A stretch of DNA of 64,000 nucleotides, from contig NZ_LDAS01000001.1 in assembly GCF_001020565.1 (NCBI RefSeq), positions 1,092,402 to 1,156,401 on the forward strand, read 5' to 3'. Below the pieces are notes generated by a model. That model was given only the letters and a program-made list of their open reading frames with translations. It made no database searches and had not been told where the DNA came from. This document shows positions 63,401-64,000 of the stretch, one piece after another. Each line of letters starts with the position of its first letter. The stretch's first letter is position 1. The DNA comes from Maribacter thermophilus (lineage in GTDB: Bacteria > Bacteroidota > Bacteroidia > Flavobacteriales > Flavobacteriaceae). A program made the position numbers and the translations under genes.

Positions 63401-64000
63401 CTATTTTCCCAGTGCCGTGCCGGCGATACGCTTTTCAATATCCGAAACAAAGTTCATGATTCTATCACCGGAAACCAGGTAGTTTTCGGTTCCGTATTTT
63501 TTGTCCATGGTATGTGCCAGTTCCTTCAACCCGTTAAGGGATTTGGTCAATGAAACCAAGTTTTCTTTTGTAGGACGATCACGGTTTATCACATACCGCA
63601 GGTAAGCTTCAATATGTGGCATGCTTATCTTTATAAAATCTTCCATCAGCAAAAGCTCCCCATTGATCTTCTGATACGCTTCTTTTGAAAGTGATTTTTT
63701 AATCGATGCCACATCGGAAATCGATTTTTGGCACATGGCCAAAGCCTCTTTACGGTCGGCGATCGCCATATGTATTATTTCTTCGGTCGGATTATAAACA
63801 AAAGCCTCTATCAAGGCATTGTTCTTAATATCGTCGGGATTCCATTTCATTATGGATTTTCCCGTATGCAATACCTGCCCGGTCATATAATCCAGAGAGG
63901 CTATTCTACTATGCTCTTGAACCCAAACTCCCTTAAAATAATAGACAAGGTTGCCAATATCATTGGTTCTCTTTAGCACTTTTATCATGGTAGGCGCCGC
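63401..64000 (-). CDS. C-terminal part of an unidentified protein (cut by the window edge)
   Basis: The frame is open through the window edge at 64000 (codons before the internal ATG at 63988 continue in frame), so only the last 199 or so residues are visible. The segment is mostly helical and charged (GRPTKEN-type loops, ELAHTMDKKYGTEN near the end). I do not recognise the family. About 120 bp separates it from the GH20 gene downstream, on the same strand, so they may be co-transcribed. Confidence 0.6.
   Translation of the reverse strand, partial: AAPTMIKVLKRTNDIGNLVYYFKGVWVQEHSRIASLDYMTGQVLHTGKSIMKWNPDDIKNNALIEAFVYNPTEEIIHMAIADRKEALAMCQKSISDVASIKKSLSKEAYQKINGELLLMEDFIKISMPHIEAYLRYVINRDRPTKENLVSLTKSLNGLKELAHTMDKKYGTENYLVSGDRIMNFVSDIEKRIAGTALGK

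Noticed and set aside
1..64000. CRISPR arrays, rRNA genes, prophage modules
   Set aside because: No regularly spaced repeats, rRNA signatures or phage structural genes were seen on either strand.

Overview
The window comes from a marine Flavobacteriaceae-type bacterium (Bacteroidetes, close in style to Zobellia or Maribacter). Evidence: two SusC/SusD pairs, an alginate-degradation locus, a FecR/ECF-sigma pair, AT-rich DNA, and promoters of the Bacteroidetes form TTG-N19-21-TAnnTTTG upstream of HU, a tRNA and the alginate lyase operon.

Layout. 1-5.4 kb is housekeeping: the end of an unidentified gene, recQ, fmt, HU, yqgE, a class IV aminotransferase and a START-like protein. 5.5-8.3 kb holds tRNA-Met(CAT) followed by a lone sulfatase between two ~440-bp direct repeats; the distal repeat begins with a broken 3' half of the same tRNA, so the sulfatase looks like a recent one-gene insertion. 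8.3-20.1 kb is a sulfatase-type polysaccharide/sulfated-compound utilization locus: ECF sigma, FecR, SusC with STN domain, SusD, secreted FAD oxidoreductase, sulfatase and a CstA-like transporter, with no glycoside hydrolase. 20.2-25.3 kb is a type I export operon (TetR, ABC, HlyD, TolC) whose ATPase lacks several canonical motifs.

25.9-44.3 kb is an alginate locus of three operons, all on the minus strand: PL6-PL17-KdgF; SusC-SusD-PKD lipoprotein-PL7; and GntR regulator-hexuronate MFS-two SDRs-KDG kinase-Nramp-like protein. PL6 and PL7 would cut alginate outside the cell, SusCD import oligomers, PL17 release unsaturated uronate, KdgF and an SDR convert it to KDG, and KdgK make KDPG. The aldolase is not here. 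The same tandem palindrome (TTGGTTWACCAA, 13-bp period), similar to ExuR/UxuR operators, precedes all three operons and is the probable operator of the GntR protein.

44.7-50.3 kb carries assorted genes: a LytTR regulator, an EreA/ChaN-like lipoprotein, a TPP-riboswitch-controlled PnuC-type transporter with an overlapping acyl-CoA-dehydrogenase-like gene, DUF2200 and a thioredoxin/TPR protein. 50.7-57.4 kb is a type I restriction-modification island (hsdR-hsdS-rhuM/Fic-hsdM) with short direct repeats at both edges. 57.6-64 kb has hypothetical proteins, a DUF3050 protein with heme-oxygenase-like diiron ligand motifs, an Lrp regulator divergent from a PLP histidine decarboxylase, a GH20 hexosaminidase and a partial gene at the right edge.

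Candidates for undescribed biology: the tRNA-flanked one-gene sulfatase insertion, the tandem-operator alginate regulon with its atypical Nramp-like member, and two candidate antisense RNAs opposite both susC leaders. No CRISPR array, transposase or integrase was seen.
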